Positions 55,686-64,000 of a stretch of 64,000 nucleotides of DNA are shown piece by piece. Both the position numbers and the translations under genes were made by a program. The DNA lies in NCBI GenBank assembly GCA_965199745.1, contig CBDATB010000012.1:62001-126000 (forward strand), given 5' to 3'. Each line of letters begins with the position of its first letter. Within the stretch, counting starts at the first letter, position 1. The notes below the pieces were generated by a model. The model had not been told where the DNA came from. It worked only from the letters and a program-made list of their open reading frames with translations, and did not search any database. The stretch comes from CBDATB01 sp965199745. GTDB lineage: Bacteria; Bacteroidota; Bacteroidia; Cytophagales; Flammeovirgaceae.

Positions 55686-56885
55686 TTACACAAGAGCAAA
55701 TGCTTCATCAAAGAATACTCTTGTATTTTCTATACCTCTATACCTAACAACAACCTCTTTACATTTCTTTCTAATATAGTCTTTGTTTTCACTACACAAT
55801 ACTGCCAAATTATCAGCTTCCTTCTTACTGATATTGAAAATATCTGTGATACTTACACCCACACCCTCTTTTTCTGCTATTATATCATCATCGGAAACAC
55901 CTTTATTAATGATATAAGGTATACCACAGGCTAAGTAATTAGCCGTTTTAATAGGGCAGCGGTATTTTTGACTGGGAAAAGGAGGAATAAAAAGCATTCC
56001 TATATCTGAGGCAGACAAGTGGTTTCGGACTTCTTCCAGCAGAATTTTTTTTCTTACATAAAACCTACCTTTTGGTAAACTTTCAGCCAAGTTAGTATGT
56101 ATTTCTTTCACTTGATTAGGCGTAATAACATAAAAGAAAAAACACTTATTTAAGCCATATAACGAGGTGTATATCTGTTTAACTTGCTCTATAGTATAGT
56201 ATATTCCACCAAACTTACCCAAATAAACTAAAACAATATCTTTTGTTGTTGCGCCTATTTCATTTCTGATATTATTGCGCTGCTTTGTTGTATAATTAAA
56301 ATGGTTAACATTTATGGAGGTAGGCAACAAACGAGTATTAGCATAAGGAAAATCACCTATACCTGCCGTAGTAGGTATACCTGTAAGCACGGCCTTAGCT
56401 ACCTGTTGCCTTTCAAGGTATCGTAAAATTTTATATTTTAAGTTACCGCGTTTCCAATCACCAAAATCTACTAGATAGTCACTGTGCGGCTCCACATTCA
56501 TTACGACAAAAGGCATTTTTAATAAGCTAGAGATAATATAAACTAAACTGCCCGAAAGCGAAGTAAAACCCAATAAAACACTGTATTTTTTTCTTCTTTT
56601 CCAACAAAATAAAAACAATAACACCAAGTCATATACTTTCTTTAACAAAAGCAAAGTACCGTTGTGATATGGTATTCTTTTCCAGTATATATTTAACCCC
56701 GACAGTTCTTTTTCGATAGCTTTTATATCGTTTGCCCCCAAGCGATACTCATAACTCTCAAAGGTAACTAACTCAAATAAAATATTTTTTTTGCCTTTTT
56801 TTATGTAATCTTTTATATATTCCAACAGTAACCCCTTGCATATAGGGTCTTTATAGCTGTGATATGCTATCACTAAAATCTTCAT
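55686..56885 (-). CDS. GT-B glycosyltransferase (GT4-like)
   Basis: A 399-residue glycosyltransferase with two Rossmann-type halves. N-terminal MKILVIAYHSYKDPICKG and a central hydrophobic part, then LVYLGKFGGIYYTIEQVKQ and YRCPIKTANYLACGIPYIIN, the typical family 1/4 donor-binding helix region with PIKxxNYLACGxP. The residue between is DIGMLFIPPFPSQKYR. Sugar and acceptor unknown. It converges on the family 2 gene with 8 bases between stops and is divergent from the next glycosyltransferase. Confidence 0.82.
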   Translation of the reverse strand: MKILVIAYHSYKDPICKGLLLEYIKDYIKKGKKNILFELVTFESYEYRLGANDIKAIEKELSGLNIYWKRIPYHNGTLLLLKKVYDLVLLFLFCWKRRKKYSVLLGFTSLSGSLVYIISSLLKMPFVVMNVEPHSDYLVDFGDWKRGNLKYKILRYLERQQVAKAVLTGIPTTAGIGDFPYANTRLLPTSINVNHFNYTTKQRNNIRNEIGATTKDIVLVYLGKFGGIYYTIEQVKQIYTSLYGLNKCFFFYVITPNQVKEIHTNLAESLPKGRFYVRKKILLEEVRNHLSASDIGMLFIPPFPSQKYRCPIKTANYLACGIPYIINKGVSDDDIIAEKEGVGVSITDIFNISKKEADNLAVLCSENKDYIRKKCKEVVVRYRGIENTRVFFDEAFALV

Positions 56886-57088
56886 CTTCCTATTTATTTT
56901 ACTACCTGCCTACCTATAGGTTGAGTGCTATTTTGCTTTATAGCAGTAATAATATATTTTTGTTCTCGTCTCAAAAAGCTTGTTGCGTTTCATAAACCCT
57001 AATACTAAGTTAGCCTATAGCTTCCAATTCTCAAAAAACGGGTTCAATAACAGGTTATGCTCGCCTATTTTAATAAAAGTATGTTACG

Positions 57089-58183
57089 ATGAGAAAAATA
57101 TTGTTTGTAGCCCTTCACAGACCGGCAAGATCTCCCTCCCAACGTTTTAGGTTTGAGCAATACCTTGGTTTTATTGAAGAAAACGGCTTTGAATACGATT
57201 TTTCTTATATCATCAGTGCTAAAGACGATTTGTATTTTTATCAGCGTGGGCAATACTTCAAGAAGTTAAGCATACTGCTGAAAAGTATATTCAAAAGAAT
57301 GTACGATGTCTTACATGCTAATAAATACGATATTATATTTGTCCAACGCGAAGCCTTTATGCTCGGTACGCCTTTTTTTGAAAAAAAATACGCTGCAAAA
57401 AGTAAACTTATCTTCGATTTCGACGATGCTCTATGGATACGACAAATATCTGATGCTTCAGCACCAAATAAAAATTTATTGTGGCTAAAAAACCCTGCTA
57501 AAACCGCACAGATTATCGGCTGCTCGGACATGGTATTTGCAGGTAATCGATACCTAGCAAATTATGCCCGACAATATAATAAACAAGTAAAATTAGTGCC
57601 TACTACCATAGACACAGATTACCACCGACCCGATACTGAAAAGAAAAAAACTTGCGATAAAATATGCATCGGCTGGACAGGCAGCAAAACCACGCTCGAT
57701 CACTTCATCAAAAGCCTACCAATATTGCATAAGATTAAGGAAAAGTACCACAATAAAGTCTTTTTTAAAGTGATTGGCGATGAGCACTTTCAATATAAAC
57801 CGCTAAATATTCAGGGTATCCGATGGACAAGTGAAGATGAAATTCAGCAGCTCAACACAATAGATATTGGCATTATGCCTCTCCCCAACGATGAGTGGGC
57901 TAAGGGAAAATGCGGCTTGAAAGGTCTGCAATACATGGCACTAGAAATCCCCGCGATTATGTCTCCAGTAGGTATTAATAAAGAAATTATACAAAATGGA
58001 CAGAATGGTTTCCTGCCTTCAGATGAGCGAGAATGGATCAATGCTTTTGACCAAGTCATAGAAAATCGCTTATTGAGAAAAAAAATAGGACAAGCAGGTA
58101 GGAAAACAATAACAGATCGATATTCGGTAAAAGCATGGAAACAGCGTTATGTCGATTATCTTAATGAATTGATAGCCCTTTAA
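57089..58183 (+). CDS. Family 4 glycosyltransferase
   Basis: A 364-residue GT-B enzyme. The C-terminal domain contains KICIGWTGSKTTLDHFIKSL, then IDIGIMPLPNDEWAKGKCGL and KGLQYMALEIPAIMSPVGIN, the GT4 donor-site region. The N-terminal half has FDFDDALWIRQIS, a motif seen in this subgroup. ERLLRKKIGQAGRKT-like ending (NRLLRKKIGQAGRKTITDRY) is typical. Product is probably a cell-surface glycan. The stop codon is directly followed by the methyltransferase frame. Confidence 0.9.
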   Translation: MRKILFVALHRPARSPSQRFRFEQYLGFIEENGFEYDFSYIISAKDDLYFYQRGQYFKKLSILLKSIFKRMYDVLHANKYDIIFVQREAFMLGTPFFEKKYAAKSKLIFDFDDALWIRQISDASAPNKNLLWLKNPAKTAQIIGCSDMVFAGNRYLANYARQYNKQVKLVPTTIDTDYHRPDTEKKKTCDKICIGWTGSKTTLDHFIKSLPILHKIKEKYHNKVFFKVIGDEHFQYKPLNIQGIRWTSEDEIQQLNTIDIGIMPLPNDEWAKGKCGLKGLQYMALEIPAIMSPVGINKEIIQNGQNGFLPSDEREWINAFDQVIENRLLRKKIGQAGRKTITDRYSVKAWKQRYVDYLNELIAL

Positions 58184-58189
58184 AGTACT

Positions 58190-59089
58190 ATTACCATCGA
58201 CAAACTCATAGAACACAAGCACTGCCTAATTTGCAACAGCTCACAACTCAAGCCCATGGTTGGATATGAAGGCTATTATCTCTGCCGATGCCTATTATGC
58301 AATTTCGTTTTTATTCAAAGAAAACCTACTGAAAAAGAGATCAAAGACCATTACAGAGCCTATTCTTATGCCAGTCCCACTTATATTTCACCCATCACTA
58401 TCAAAAGATACCATCAACTATTAAACAAGTTTGAAAAATACCGACAACACAATCGTATCCTCGACGTGGGCTGTGGCTTGGGTTTTTTTCTGGAAATAGC
58501 CAAACAAAGAGGTTGGCAAGTATATGGAACAGAATATTCAGAAAAAGCTGTAGAAGTTTGTAAAAATAAGGGACTAAACGTACACGAGGGCGTATTGAAT
58601 CCTAACAACTACCGACGTGTTGAGTTTGATATTATTACTTCTTTTGAGGTGATAGAACACATTAATAACCCAACAGAAGAAATTACCAATATTGCTAAAT
58701 TACTCAGAACAGGGGGATTGCTTTATTGTACTACACCTAATTTTAACGCTATTTTACGCTACATGTTCAAAGCAGAATACCACATCATTAGCTACCCAGA
58801 ACACCTGTGTTATTATACACCAAGAACACTGAATAATTTAATAGAAAAAAGCGGCTTTAAAAAGAAAAAAATACTCACCACAGGCATTAGTTTCCAGCAG
58901 CTGATAAGTAAAGTAAAAAAGCCAACCAAAACAACTCCAAGCATAGCCATACACGTTGCCGACCAAAAGCTAAGAAGTGCTATTGAGCGAAAAATACATC
59001 TCAAGCTCATGAAAAACATAGCCAATAACATATTGAATTTAATGGGAATAGGTATGGCTATGAAGAGTTATTTTGAGAAAGTTAAATGA
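58190..59089 (+). CDS. Class I SAM-dependent methyltransferase with N-terminal zinc ribbon
   Basis: AdoMet methyltransferase of about 299 residues, probably acting on a sugar or glycan. AdoMet motif I is RILDVGCGLGFFLEIAKQRG; motif II-III FDIITSFEVIEHINNP; then LLYCTTPNFNAILRYM. The first ATG is at 58256, but the same frame is open upstream and codes CLICN, which pairs with CRCLLC after the ATG to make the two-knuckle zinc ribbon (CxxC ... CxxC) that this family usually has. No ATG, GTG or TTG lies upstream in frame; ATT 58190 is the best candidate start, right after the glycosyltransferase stop. Start choice is uncertain. Confidence 0.8.
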   Translation: MTIDKLIEHKHCLICNSSQLKPMVGYEGYYLCRCLLCNFVFIQRKPTEKEIKDHYRAYSYASPTYISPITIKRYHQLLNKFEKYRQHNRILDVGCGLGFFLEIAKQRGWQVYGTEYSEKAVEVCKNKGLNVHEGVLNPNNYRRVEFDIITSFEVIEHINNPTEEITNIAKLLRTGGLLYCTTPNFNAILRYMFKAEYHIISYPEHLCYYTPRTLNNLIEKSGFKKKKILTTGISFQQLISKVKKPTKTTPSIAIHVADQKLRSAIERKIHLKLMKNIANNILNLMGIGMAMKSYFEKVK

Positions 59090-59384
59090 AGTCGATTGTT
59101 GAAAAATGCTAAAAGTACTACTTTACTTGAAATATTTATATAGAATCAACTGCTACCATTCTGGTTTCTGATAAGAATATAATGCTTTCGTCAAGGTTTG
59201 AATCCTTCCCTTACAGCTTTTCATTTCCACTTAGTTTGACTCCCAAAAATATAATATACTGAATAGGTCGGTTGAGACTTTCTGGTTGCCACTTTTTTAT
59301 ATTTTTTGGTTTTTTACTTGTAATTTTACAATCTAAAAAACTAACTTTGCGGTCGCTTTTAAAATCCATTAAAATATATTCGCC
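59090..59384. other. Intergenic region with tRNA-like 3' end and rplU promoter
   Basis: No protein gene is credible here. The stretch 59191-59216 resembles the T-arm and acceptor 3' strand of a tRNA (AAGG-TTTGAAT-CCTT then CCCTTACAG), but no matching 5' acceptor strand is found upstream, so there is no complete tRNA. The right end holds the rplU promoter boxes. Confidence 0.4.
59318..59349 (+). promoter_or_regulatory. Bacteroidota-type promoter for rplU-rpmA
   Basis: A TTG-type -33 (in ACTTG, 59318-59320) and a perfect -7 box TAACTTTG (59342-59349), separated by about 21 bases. The -7 box lies 36 bases before the rplU start, the usual distance for this phylum. Ribosomal-protein operons commonly use such strong promoters. 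Confidence 0.6.
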
Positions 59385-59696
59385 ATGTATGCAATCGTAG
59401 AAATAGCCGGGCAGCAATTCAAAGTTGAGAAAGATAGATACATATTTACACACAGACTCAAGGCAGCAGTGGGGGGGAGTATTACCTTCGATCAGGTGTT
59501 ATTGATCGATAATGAAGAGCAGGTTAGTGTAGGAACCCCCACCGTCGAAGGAGCCAGTGTAAAAGCTACCATACTAGAACACCTGAAAGGCGATAAAGTC
59601 ATTGTTTTCAAAAAGAAAAGAAGAAAAGGATATAAGAAAATGCGAGGACACAGGCAGTATCTGACAAAAGTCCAAATAGAAGATATTCTTGTTTGA
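59385..59696 (+). CDS. rplU: Large ribosomal subunit protein bL21
   Basis: Ribosomal protein of the 50S subunit. The sequence MYAIVEIAGQQFKVEKDRYI at the start and KKRRKGYKKMRGHRQYLT near the end are the family hallmarks; the 103-residue length is normal. It is paired with rpmA 60 bases downstream, the conserved bacterial order. Confidence 0.98.
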   Translation: MYAIVEIAGQQFKVEKDRYIFTHRLKAAVGGSITFDQVLLIDNEEQVSVGTPTVEGASVKATILEHLKGDKVIVFKKKRRKGYKKMRGHRQYLTKVQIEDILV

Positions 59697-59756
59697 GTGC
59701 CTAGTTTACAGGAAAAATGAAAAATATACTTCACTTCAATTTTAATCTCTCAAGTT

Positions 59757-60035
59757 ATGGCACATAAAAAAGGAGCAGGCAGCTCTCGCAACGGACGCGA
59801 CTCGCAGAGCAAGCGCTTAGGAGTAAAATTATTCGGTAGCCAGTTTGCCAAAGCAGGTAGTGTTATCGTTAGGCAGCGAGGTACTAGGCATTATGCAGGC
59901 AAAAATGTGGGTATGGGCAAAGACCACACCCTCTTTGCACTTACAGACGGTTATGTACACTTCAAAAAAGGATTAAGAAAACGTTCCTTTGTATCGATAT
60001 TACCTAAAGAATCTGAAGTAAATACAGACAATTAA
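59757..60035 (+). CDS. rpmA: Large ribosomal subunit protein bL27
   Basis: 50S protein near the peptidyl-transferase centre. The start is MAHKKGAGSSRNGRDSQSKR, so there is no N-terminal leader of the type cleaved in Firmicutes. Middle: LGVKLFGSQFAKAGSVIVRQ then RGTRHYAGKNVGMGKDHTLF. Length of 92 residues is a little long, with a C-terminal tail typical of the phylum. It follows rplU. Confidence 0.98.
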   Translation: MAHKKGAGSSRNGRDSQSKRLGVKLFGSQFAKAGSVIVRQRGTRHYAGKNVGMGKDHTLFALTDGYVHFKKGLRKRSFVSILPKESEVNTDN

Positions 60036-60074
60036 GTATTAGAATATCAGCTACTAACGGTACAATAATACACC

Positions 60075-60797
60075 ATGCCGAAAGCCCAAGTATGCCTGTC
60101 TCCCGATTTAATTCACCGCTATAACATAAAAGAAAAAGTAGTAGTAATTGTGGATATATTGCGAGCTACTTCTTGTATCACAACAGGTATAGCGCACGGT
60201 GTAAATAGTATTGTGCCAGTAGCAGATTTGTCAGCGTGTGCTGCTTGGGTAGCCAAAAAGTTCTTGTGTTGCGGAGAAAGAAATGGAGAGAAAGTAGCAG
60301 GGTTTGACATGGGTAATTCTCCTTACGAATTTATGGGCAAAAAAATAGTCAAACGCGATATTGTAATGACTACTACCAACGGCACACAAGCTATTAAACT
60401 CTCTGAAAAATCCTCTAAAGTTATCATTGGTTCATTCCTAAACCTGCAAGCTGTTACAGATTACCTAATAGAACTCAGGCAAGATTTGCTGATTTTTTGT
60501 GCCGGTTGGAAAGGAACACTAAGCATAGAAGATACACTCTTTGCAGGTGCCCTGTCGCAAAAAATTGCTCACATATTTGATACGTCCTGCGATGCAACTT
60601 TATTGGCAACTACTGTTTATAAACAAGCCAAGAGAAATTTGCATGAATACATCTTGCACTCATCACATGCCAAACGTTTGAGTAAAAATAATAATAATTT
60701 AAAAGACTTAGCTTTTTGCACAAAAGTTAACTTGTTTGACGTAGTACCTATCCTGCAGGATGGAAAAATTATAAAACAACAGCCGATCAAGGATTAA
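60075..60797 (+). CDS. comB: 2-phosphosulfolactate phosphatase, ComB family
   Basis: Dephosphorylates 2-phosphosulfolactate; in methanogens it is part of coenzyme M synthesis, while in bacteria without that coenzyme the role is open (sulfonate or sulfonolipid metabolism is a guess). Family blocks: VVIVDILRATSCITTGIAHG, CGERNGEKVAGFDMGNSPYE and DIVMTTTNGTQAI. ENTLFAG-like IEDTLFAGALSQK occurs after FCAGWKGT. Length of 240 residues is normal. It lies 39 bases after rpmA on the same strand. Confidence 0.92.
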   Translation: MPKAQVCLSPDLIHRYNIKEKVVVIVDILRATSCITTGIAHGVNSIVPVADLSACAAWVAKKFLCCGERNGEKVAGFDMGNSPYEFMGKKIVKRDIVMTTTNGTQAIKLSEKSSKVIIGSFLNLQAVTDYLIELRQDLLIFCAGWKGTLSIEDTLFAGALSQKIAHIFDTSCDATLLATTVYKQAKRNLHEYILHSSHAKRLSKNNNNLKDLAFCTKVNLFDVVPILQDGKIIKQQPIKD

Positions 60798-61032
60798 AAA
60801 AATATGCACTTTTGAACCCAACGCTTGAGTGGCACGTCTACAGCTGAACCAGTAATAATTATTAATTATGCAATAAAAAACAATGAAAAAGTATTTTTTT
60901 TTTTTGAAATTTATGAATTTTAGCATTACTTTGCCAAAAGGGTACAACCCAAAATATTTTTTACCAAAAACTAATCTCCGAACTTTCTGATTTTATTGCA
61001 TTTTATTTCACTTAAAAACCAAAATTTAGATT
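60798..61032. other. Intergenic region upstream of the SusF/E-like gene
   Basis: Very A/T-rich, with no gene. It holds the promoter listed at 60903-60933 and an untranslated leader of about 90 bases before the lipoprotein start. No riboswitch pattern is recognised. Confidence 0.4.
60903..60933 (+). promoter_or_regulatory. Bacteroidota-type promoter for the SusF/E-like gene
   Basis: TTTG at 60903-60906, 19 bases, then TTACTTTG at 60926-60933, one mismatch from TAnnTTTG. Spacing is right for the phylum's sigma factor. It would give a leader of roughly 90 bases. Confidence 0.55.
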
Positions 61033-62541
61033 ATGAGAAAGAAGCAATTTTCATTCGTTTTATTTAATGGTGTACTCATAGCACTTCTCGGACTAGGTGC
61101 TTGTAGTGATGACAAACCTAATATCCCTGACGATTCATCTGGGGGTATTCCAGTAGCCAATGGTTTTTACGTAGCCAGCACTGATGAAGAAGTGCAACCT
61201 ACCGCTGCCAATGTCTTGGTTAGTGAAGAAGTAGCAGCAGAGAGCATTAGCACGCAGACAAGAGATGGCTTTGTAGGGAATTTAATGTTTTTAGCTACTG
61301 GCAGCTACAACGTAGTGAGAATAGAAGATAGAGCAATTACAGAAACCTACGGCGGCAGTAGCGAAGTGTTAGACCCCACTGGTTCTGGTGATTGCAAAGC
61401 TGATAATGGCTACGCACTTGTTAGCAATGTAGCATTGGACGGCGATGCATTTATTATTAGTCAAGCAGGTCTCTACAAGGTTACTTATGACGACACCAGA
61501 TCAGAGATTATAGTTTTACCCATTACAAGATTAGGCATTCTAGGTACTTCCACCGAAGGTGGATGGAGCAGCGGGCAAGAACTTAGTTTGCGTAGCAGTA
61601 CTGCCGACTCCGTTGTTTTTCGCGGAGAAGGTATTGTGATGAGGGCTGGCGAGTATAAGGTACGTTTCAACTGCCGATGGGATATTTCTAGACTTATTGA
61701 CGAAAATGCAGGATTAGGTGCTGCCAATGGTTATAAAACATTTACCAACTATGGTGGCTCAACTAATGCTGCTGATGGTTCCCCTGCACTTGCTTTAGGC
61801 GGTCCGAACTTCAAGCTATTAGCCGCAAACGAAGGTGTCTATACTGTCAACGTCCGATTTGCTGGTGAGAGTGTTGCTGTACGCCTTATCAAAACAGGAG
61901 ACGCTCCTGAAGTAACTTTCAACCCTGATAACTTCAAGTGGGGGCTAATAGGTTCTGCTTCAATTAACGGTTGGGATAAAGACGATTTGAATTTTTTCTA
62001 TAAGGGACTTAGCGGAGGTAAGCACACTTGGATAAATGCATTTCCAATAGGTAAGGATGAAGAAGAAAAAAAGGGAGAGTTTAAAATTCGAGCTAATGAC
62101 ACATGGGATGTTAATCTTGGTGTAGGAGGTGTTAACATCACGGGTAGTGCTATGATTTCCGGATCTGATAACTTTATACTGGATGGTGCTGATAATTTTT
62201 ATCTTATGACACTGTCTACCTCAGATGACGGAGCTAGTTGGGATCTCGCAATAGAGCCTGCTACCTGGGGAATTATTGGTAATGCTACTCCAACAGGCTG
62301 GGAATCTGATACTGATTTGACTTATGATGACAACCGCTCAAGTGCCTCTGTTACCATAGCACTTACGGAGGGTGAATACAAATTTAGAGTAAATGACGCT
62401 TGGGATTTTAATGTTGGTGGAGATAATATTAGTGAATTAGTACTCGATGGTGCTAACTTAAAAATAGCAACAGCTAAGACTTATACTATTGGTTTAAATA
62501 TGGATAGCTTCGGTAATTTCGCTCTGTCAGGGGTGGAATAA
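61033..62541 (+). CDS. SusF/SusE-type outer-membrane glycan-binding lipoprotein
   Basis: A 502-residue surface lipoprotein that probably binds starch-like or other glycans for the neighbouring TonB receptor. Lipobox LLGLGACSDD (Cys about residue 24). After an N-terminal part, three related carbohydrate-binding repeats begin with the same pattern: LGILGTSTEGGWSSGQEL, WGLIGSASINGWDKDDLNF and WGIIGNATPTGWESDTDLTY; each ends near a 'EYKFRVNDAWDFNVGG'-type strand. These W and G positions are typical of SusF/SusE domains. It stands before susC here, whereas the classic order is susC-susD-susE. Confidence 0.85.
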   Translation: MRKKQFSFVLFNGVLIALLGLGACSDDKPNIPDDSSGGIPVANGFYVASTDEEVQPTAANVLVSEEVAAESISTQTRDGFVGNLMFLATGSYNVVRIEDRAITETYGGSSEVLDPTGSGDCKADNGYALVSNVALDGDAFIISQAGLYKVTYDDTRSEIIVLPITRLGILGTSTEGGWSSGQELSLRSSTADSVVFRGEGIVMRAGEYKVRFNCRWDISRLIDENAGLGAANGYKTFTNYGGSTNAADGSPALALGGPNFKLLAANEGVYTVNVRFAGESVAVRLIKTGDAPEVTFNPDNFKWGLIGSASINGWDKDDLNFFYKGLSGGKHTWINAFPIGKDEEEKKGEFKIRANDTWDVNLGVGGVNITGSAMISGSDNFILDGADNFYLMTLSTSDDGASWDLAIEPATWGIIGNATPTGWESDTDLTYDDNRSSASVTIALTEGEYKFRVNDAWDFNVGGDNISELVLDGANLKIATAKTYTIGLNMDSFGNFALSGVE

Positions 62542-62610
62542 AATGATGATAGAGAACAGCCCTCATACTGTATTTCAGAGCGTATAGGTTTTTCCTATTA
62601 AGCCAAAAAA

Positions 62611-62646
62611 ACTAAGCATCAGAGGTTAAACCTTCCGATGCTTAGT
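62611..62646. terminator. Perfect hairpin between the SusF/E-like and SusC genes
   Basis: Ten-base arms ACTAAGCATC (62611-62620) and GATGCTTAGT (62637-62646) with an inner AGG/CCT pairing. On the plus strand it is preceded by a run of seven A and followed by CATTT, so the T tract needed for termination exists only on the minus strand. It may still stabilise or end the upstream transcript. It would block antisense transcription into the lipoprotein gene. Confidence 0.5.
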
Positions 62647-62752
62647 CATTTACAATGCTGTGCTACATTCGCAAGTGCCTGCCCTTTTGCTTTCCTTAGG
62701 TACTGATATAAATCATTAGACATCTCTTTTTACCATAAAAAACAACTTATTG

Positions 62753-64000
62753 ATGAACAAATACACAAAAAGAAAACGTACTTTGTGCTTCATTAGTACT
62801 CAATTAATAAAGATTATACCTGTGCTACTTTTTGTATTCCTACCAGCAGTTATTACCCATGCCCAACAGACTATCAAAGGAAAAGTAACAGACGTGCTAG
62901 ACAGCAGCAGCTTGCCCGGTGCCAGTGTTATCGTAAAAGGTACTACCACAGGCACGGTAACAGATATCGATGGTAATTATGTCATTAAGGTTAATACTGG
63001 GCAGGTATTGATGTTTACTTTTGTGGGCTTCCAAACGCGCGAAGTTACCATCAGCGATCAGTCAACTATTAATATCAGTTTGGAGGCAGAGCAACTCGAT
63101 GAGGTGGTTGTTACTGGTTATGGTGCTGTACAAAAAAAGAATTTGACAGGGGTAGTTACCAAAGTAAAGTCAGAAGAATTTAATCAAGGTCTTATCACAT
63201 CGGCAGAAGGATTGCTAGTGGCTAAAGTCCCCGGCATGCAAATCACCAGTAATGATGGTTCACCCGGAGGCAGAAGTACTATTTTGCTTAGGGGTGGTAC
63301 GTCCATAACGGCCAGTAACGAACCACTCTTTGTGGTAGACGGCGTACCACTAAGCACTGAGGATGTATCAGGAGAAAGAAACCCACTTAATTTTATTAAT
63401 CCATCTGATATTGCAGATATTACCGTACTGAAAGATGCTTCTGCGGGAGCTATCTACGGCTCAAGAGCCGCTAATGGGGTGGTTATTATCACTACTAAGC
63501 AAGGTAAGCAAGGAAAAATAAAGGTATCTTATGATGGTTATTATTCCATATCAACATTCACAAGAGAAGTAGATATTTTTACTGCCGAAGAATTTAGAGC
63601 AGTTATTAATTGGAAGGCACCTCAAGTGTCCAATAGGCTTGGTGAAGACAATACAGACTGGGTCGGCGAGGTACTGCGTGCTTCCGGCACACAAAAACAT
63701 AATGTGTCGGTATCGGGTGGTAGTAAAAACCAAACGTTTTATTTTAGTGCTGCCTATTTAGATAATCAAGGTATATTAGAGACTTCGAGCAATAAAACGA
63801 CAAATTTATCTACTCGTTACTCTGCTAACTTGTTCAATAACACCCTGAGAATAAATTTAAACGGCAAGGCAGGCTTTAGTCGAGAAAGATATGCCCCTAA
63901 TGTAATAGGAGATGCCCTATCCTTTGACCCTACCAGACCCGTTAGAGACGAAGACGGAATTGGAGGGTACTTTCAGTGGTCTAATGGTTTGGCTGCTAGA
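62753..64000 (+). CDS. SusC/RagA-family TonB-linked outer-membrane receptor, N-terminal part
   Basis: TonB-dependent importer of glycans or other large nutrients; the gene runs off the right edge with 416 codons visible. A signal peptide ends VITHAQQ. Then the carboxypeptidase-regulatory-like domain (TIKGKVTDVLDSSSLPGASV to VNTGQVLMFTFVGFQT), the TonB box area LDEVVVTGYGAVQKKNLTG, and the plug domain with GSPGGRSTILLRGGTSI, EPLFVVDGVPL, ISDIADITVLKDASAGAIYG-like text and GSRAANGVVIITTKQGK. The barrel begins after about residue 250. A susD gene would be expected next. Confidence 0.95.
   Translation, partial: MNKYTKRKRTLCFISTQLIKIIPVLLFVFLPAVITHAQQTIKGKVTDVLDSSSLPGASVIVKGTTTGTVTDIDGNYVIKVNTGQVLMFTFVGFQTREVTISDQSTINISLEAEQLDEVVVTGYGAVQKKNLTGVVTKVKSEEFNQGLITSAEGLLVAKVPGMQITSNDGSPGGRSTILLRGGTSITASNEPLFVVDGVPLSTEDVSGERNPLNFINPSDIADITVLKDASAGAIYGSRAANGVVIITTKQGKQGKIKVSYDGYYSISTFTREVDIFTAEEFRAVINWKAPQVSNRLGEDNTDWVGEVLRASGTQKHNVSVSGGSKNQTFYFSAAYLDNQGILETSSNKTTNLSTRYSANLFNNTLRINLNGKAGFSRERYAPNVIGDALSFDPTRPVRDEDGIGGYFQWSNGLAAR

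Noticed and set aside
59211..59453. Minus-strand 80-codon frame over the rplU promoter and start
   Set aside because: Overlaps the rplU start and promoter and has no recognisable features.
1..64000. CRISPR arrays, rRNA or complete tRNA genes
   Set aside because: No regularly spaced repeats, and no rRNA or full cloverleaf sequence seen on either strand by eye.

Overview
The window is a typical Bacteroidota chromosome segment, AT-rich. The evidence is a SusF/SusE-type lipoprotein next to a SusC/RagA TonB-dependent receptor, a YfhO-family membrane protein, lineage-type conserved hypotheticals, a CcmB/ApbE pair, absence of clear Shine-Dalgarno sequences, and TTTG / TAnnTTTG-like promoter boxes. 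The gene set (riboflavin, folate, purine, isoprenoid, polyamine and tRNA genes) fits a free-living or at least metabolically independent member, perhaps of the Cytophagales/Chitinophagales/Saprospirales type; the genus cannot be told from sequence alone.

Layout. 1-1651: a type II restriction-modification pair, with a CfrBI-like endonuclease running off the left edge and an N4-cytosine-type methyltransferase carrying a HEAT-repeat N-terminus. 1723-17568: housekeeping genes (Ca/Na antiporter, folB, a frameshifted agcS symporter, a frameshifted purK, ispE, a two-DDxxD isoprenoid-synthase-like gene, a SpoU rRNA methylase, rfbC, aat, threonine aldolase, ribD, recR, clpS, phoH, a rhomboid protein and a small beta-barrel). 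Aat and ClpS are two parts of one N-degron pathway. 17596-37692: a GH3 beta-glucosidase, an orphan CusB-type adaptor overlapping a 1,473-residue repeat protein, an orphan histidine kinase, a thioesterase, apbE, ccmB, a decayed DNA-adenine methylase, yfhO, a BNR/VPS10-type propeller protein and a secreted four-repeat protein. 37849-44142: lipoprotein, SCO protein, cytochrome c, cysS, nth, a PfkB sugar kinase, an unknown secreted protein and lspA.

44228-51850 is an obviously different, more A/T-rich island bounded by an 11-bp direct repeat. It is a minus-strand type I restriction-modification operon: hsdM, a HEPN toxin-like gene, a gene fusing a complete MNT nucleotidyltransferase (the antitoxin partner of HEPN) to the HsdS specificity subunit, rhuM, and an hsdR broken by one base. 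The physical fusion of an MNT antitoxin to HsdS, with the matching RX4HXY-bearing HEPN protein encoded immediately upstream, is the best candidate here for an undescribed arrangement: a type I R-M complex that may carry the neutraliser of its own toxin.

51996-64000: an arsenosugar gene pair (ArsS radical SAM enzyme and an AhpD-like partner), a fused SpeD-SpeE polyamine gene, a small glycosyltransferase/methyltransferase cluster, rplU-rpmA, a ComB-like phosphatase, and the start of a SusF/E-SusC glycan-uptake locus that runs off the right edge.

Three otherwise intact genes (agcS, purK, hsdR) each carry one extra base, while the dam remnant carries four missing bases in A/T runs. Whether the first three are real mutations or sequencing errors cannot be decided from this sequence.
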